Assembly (NCBI GenBank): GCA_013694795.1
Contig: JACDBS010000138.1
Coordinates: forward strand, 1 to 6,592
Direction: 5' to 3'
DNA length: 6,592 nt
Origin: Chloroflexota bacterium
GTDB taxonomy: Bacteria > Chloroflexota > Limnocylindria > QHBO01
Positions 5,716 through 6,592 of this stretch are shown piece by piece. A program made the translations under genes and the position numbers. Each line of letters opens with the position of its first letter. The first letter of the stretch is position 1. The notes below the pieces were generated by a model. The model ran no database searches, was not told the DNA's origin, and saw nothing but the letters and a program-made list of their open reading frames with translations.

Positions 5716-5721
5716 GCGACC

Positions 5722-5727
5722 TAGACT
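5722..5727 (+). promoter_or_regulatory. Putative -10 element of the plus-strand oxidoreductase
   Basis: TAGACT ends nine bases before ATG 5737, leaving room for a leader of zero to about four bases. It lies next to the -10-like element facing the other way, so the two promoters would overlap in a 33-bp gap. Confidence 0.4.
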
Positions 5728-5736
5728 GGCCCCCTG

Positions 5737-6592
5737 ATGTCCGGACCGGCGGTGCGATTCGTCGACACGCCGCCTTCCACGGCTGACGTGGTGGTGATCG
5801 GCGGTGGGGTGATCGGCTGCGCCACGGCATTCTTCGCCGCTCGGGCCGGCCTGCGCGTGGTGGTCCTGGAACGACGAGCCGCGCTGGGGACGCTGACCAC
5901 CCCTGTCTCCACAGGGGCGTTCCGACTCCAGTTCGACAATCCCGAAGAGATCGCCATGGTGCGCGAGGGGGTCGACCTGTTCGACGCCTTCGGCGAGCGC
6001 ACCGGCCTCGATGGCTGGGATCTTGGCCTGAACCACGGCGGCTACCTTTTCTGCTCCCTGACCGATGCGACGCTGGCGCGCTCGCGGCGCCTGGTGGAGC
6101 GCCAGCGCGGCTGGGGCCTGACCGATGTCGAGCTCCTCACCGGCGAGGAGGCCCGCGTCCGCTGGCCATGGCTGTCAGCGGACGTGCGCGGCGCCCGATA
6201 TCGGGCGGACGACGGCTGGTTGGACCCCAAGCGCCTGACGGTCGGCTACGCGGTGGCCGCCTCCAACTCCGAGCACATACCCGACGCCGCGCCATCCGGG
6301 GAGGCCGCCTTCATCACCGAGGCCGGCGTGACCGCGATTCGCGTCGCTTCCGGGCACGTGCAAGGCGTCGAAACCACGCGTGGCAGCGTCGGCGCCGCGG
6401 CAGTGATCATCGCCGCCGGGCCTTTTCTGGCGCACGTTGCAGCCCTCGCCGGCGTGCATGTGGAGCTGCGGCCGACGCGACGCCAGAAGCTGGTGATCCC
6501 GGAGCTGCCGGCCGTCCCGGCTGATGCGCCGATGACCATCGAGGAGGAGACCGCCGCCCACTGGCGTCCCGCCATGCATGGCTGCCTGGCGC
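5737..6592 (+). CDS. FAD-dependent oxidoreductase, DAO family (partial, runs off the window)
   Basis: The open frame from ATG 5737 (MSGPAVRFVDTPPSTADVVV) continues for 285 codons to the window edge with no stop, so the C-terminus is missing. It is a D-amino acid oxidase superfamily flavoenzyme. The Rossmann motif VVVIGGGVIGCA (18-29) has the full GxGxxG, Glu45 ends the second strand (VVVLER), and the second FAD-contacting segment TTPVSTGAFRLQFDNPEEI aligns with STTLSAASIRLQFSTPLNI of the divergent neighbour. HGGYLFCS and DDGWLDP match NGYLFLAT and DEGWFDA of that protein, and AAVIIAAGPFLAHVA is the usual third FAD segment. The two are therefore paralogs, likely acting on related amines or N-methylated amino acids in the cytoplasm. 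No ribosome site is visible; the start directly follows a -10-like TAGACT. The substrate is unknown, and the catalytic C-terminal half lies outside the window. Confidence 0.9.
   Translation, partial: MSGPAVRFVDTPPSTADVVVIGGGVIGCATAFFAARAGLRVVVLERRAALGTLTTPVSTGAFRLQFDNPEEIAMVREGVDLFDAFGERTGLDGWDLGLNHGGYLFCSLTDATLARSRRLVERQRGWGLTDVELLTGEEARVRWPWLSADVRGARYRADDGWLDPKRLTVGYAVAASNSEHIPDAAPSGEAAFITEAGVTAIRVASGHVQGVETTRGSVGAAAVIIAAGPFLAHVAALAGVHVELRPTRRQKLVIPELPAVPADAPMTIEEETAAHWRPAMHGCLA

Noticed and set aside
5900..5917. Hairpin CCCCTGT-CTCC-ACAGGGG in the partial oxidoreductase gene
   Set aside because: It encodes the conserved FAD-contacting segment, has only seven base pairs, and such stems are expected at this GC content.

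Overview
The window is GC-rich, with tightly packed short operons, GTG starts, few strong Shine-Dalgarno sites and several start codons placed almost directly after a -10-like element. Together with the protein types (a Rieske protein with a Tat signal, a PadR regulator, paralogous FAD amine/amino-acid oxidoreductases, a pyrophosphate-type phosphofructokinase), this suggests a Chloroflexota lineage such as Limnocylindria, or an actinobacterium. The taxonomy is inference only; no rRNA or other marker gene is present.

Layout, left to right. (1) Positions 1-245 hold no gene I can support. (2) On the minus strand, a 63-residue zinc-ribbon-like protein (1005-814) is followed 9 bp later by a stand-alone polynucleotide-kinase domain (803-246) that matches the kinase module of bacterial Pnkp RNA-repair enzymes. 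(3) Divergent from these, on the plus strand, a 6-phosphofructokinase with the Asp/Lys pair of pyrophosphate-dependent enzymes (1097-2272) is followed 16 bp later by a patatin-like phospholipase (2289-3269). The divergent intergenic region holds an 8-bp inverted repeat. (4) A new plus-strand transcription unit starts at about 3287. A TTGACG/TATATA promoter overlaps a palindrome (ATATATCG-N5-CGATATAT). It is followed by a Rieske protein with an unusual N-terminal module (3352-4188) and, through a 4-bp GTGA overlap, a PadR-family repressor (4185-4505). (5) Two paralogous FAD-dependent oxidoreductases diverge from a 33-bp gap: 5703-4516 on the minus strand, complete, and 5737 to the window end on the plus strand, cut off by the edge.

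How the genes may work together. The clearest unit is the Rieske-PadR pair. The N-terminus of the Rieske protein carries a module (LYPAAWRERYG near its start, ending GALDARLHP) that I know from small proteins encoded beside PadR genes, and here it is joined to a high-potential Rieske domain. The operator-like palindrome sits on the -10 element, so the simplest model is an autoregulated PadR switch controlling a membrane-anchored iron-sulfur protein. The divergent oxidoreductases probably belong to amine or N-methyl-amino-acid catabolism. The phosphofructokinase-patatin and zinc-ribbon-kinase pairs look like ordinary short operons, although the stand-alone Pnkp-type kinase deserves attention.
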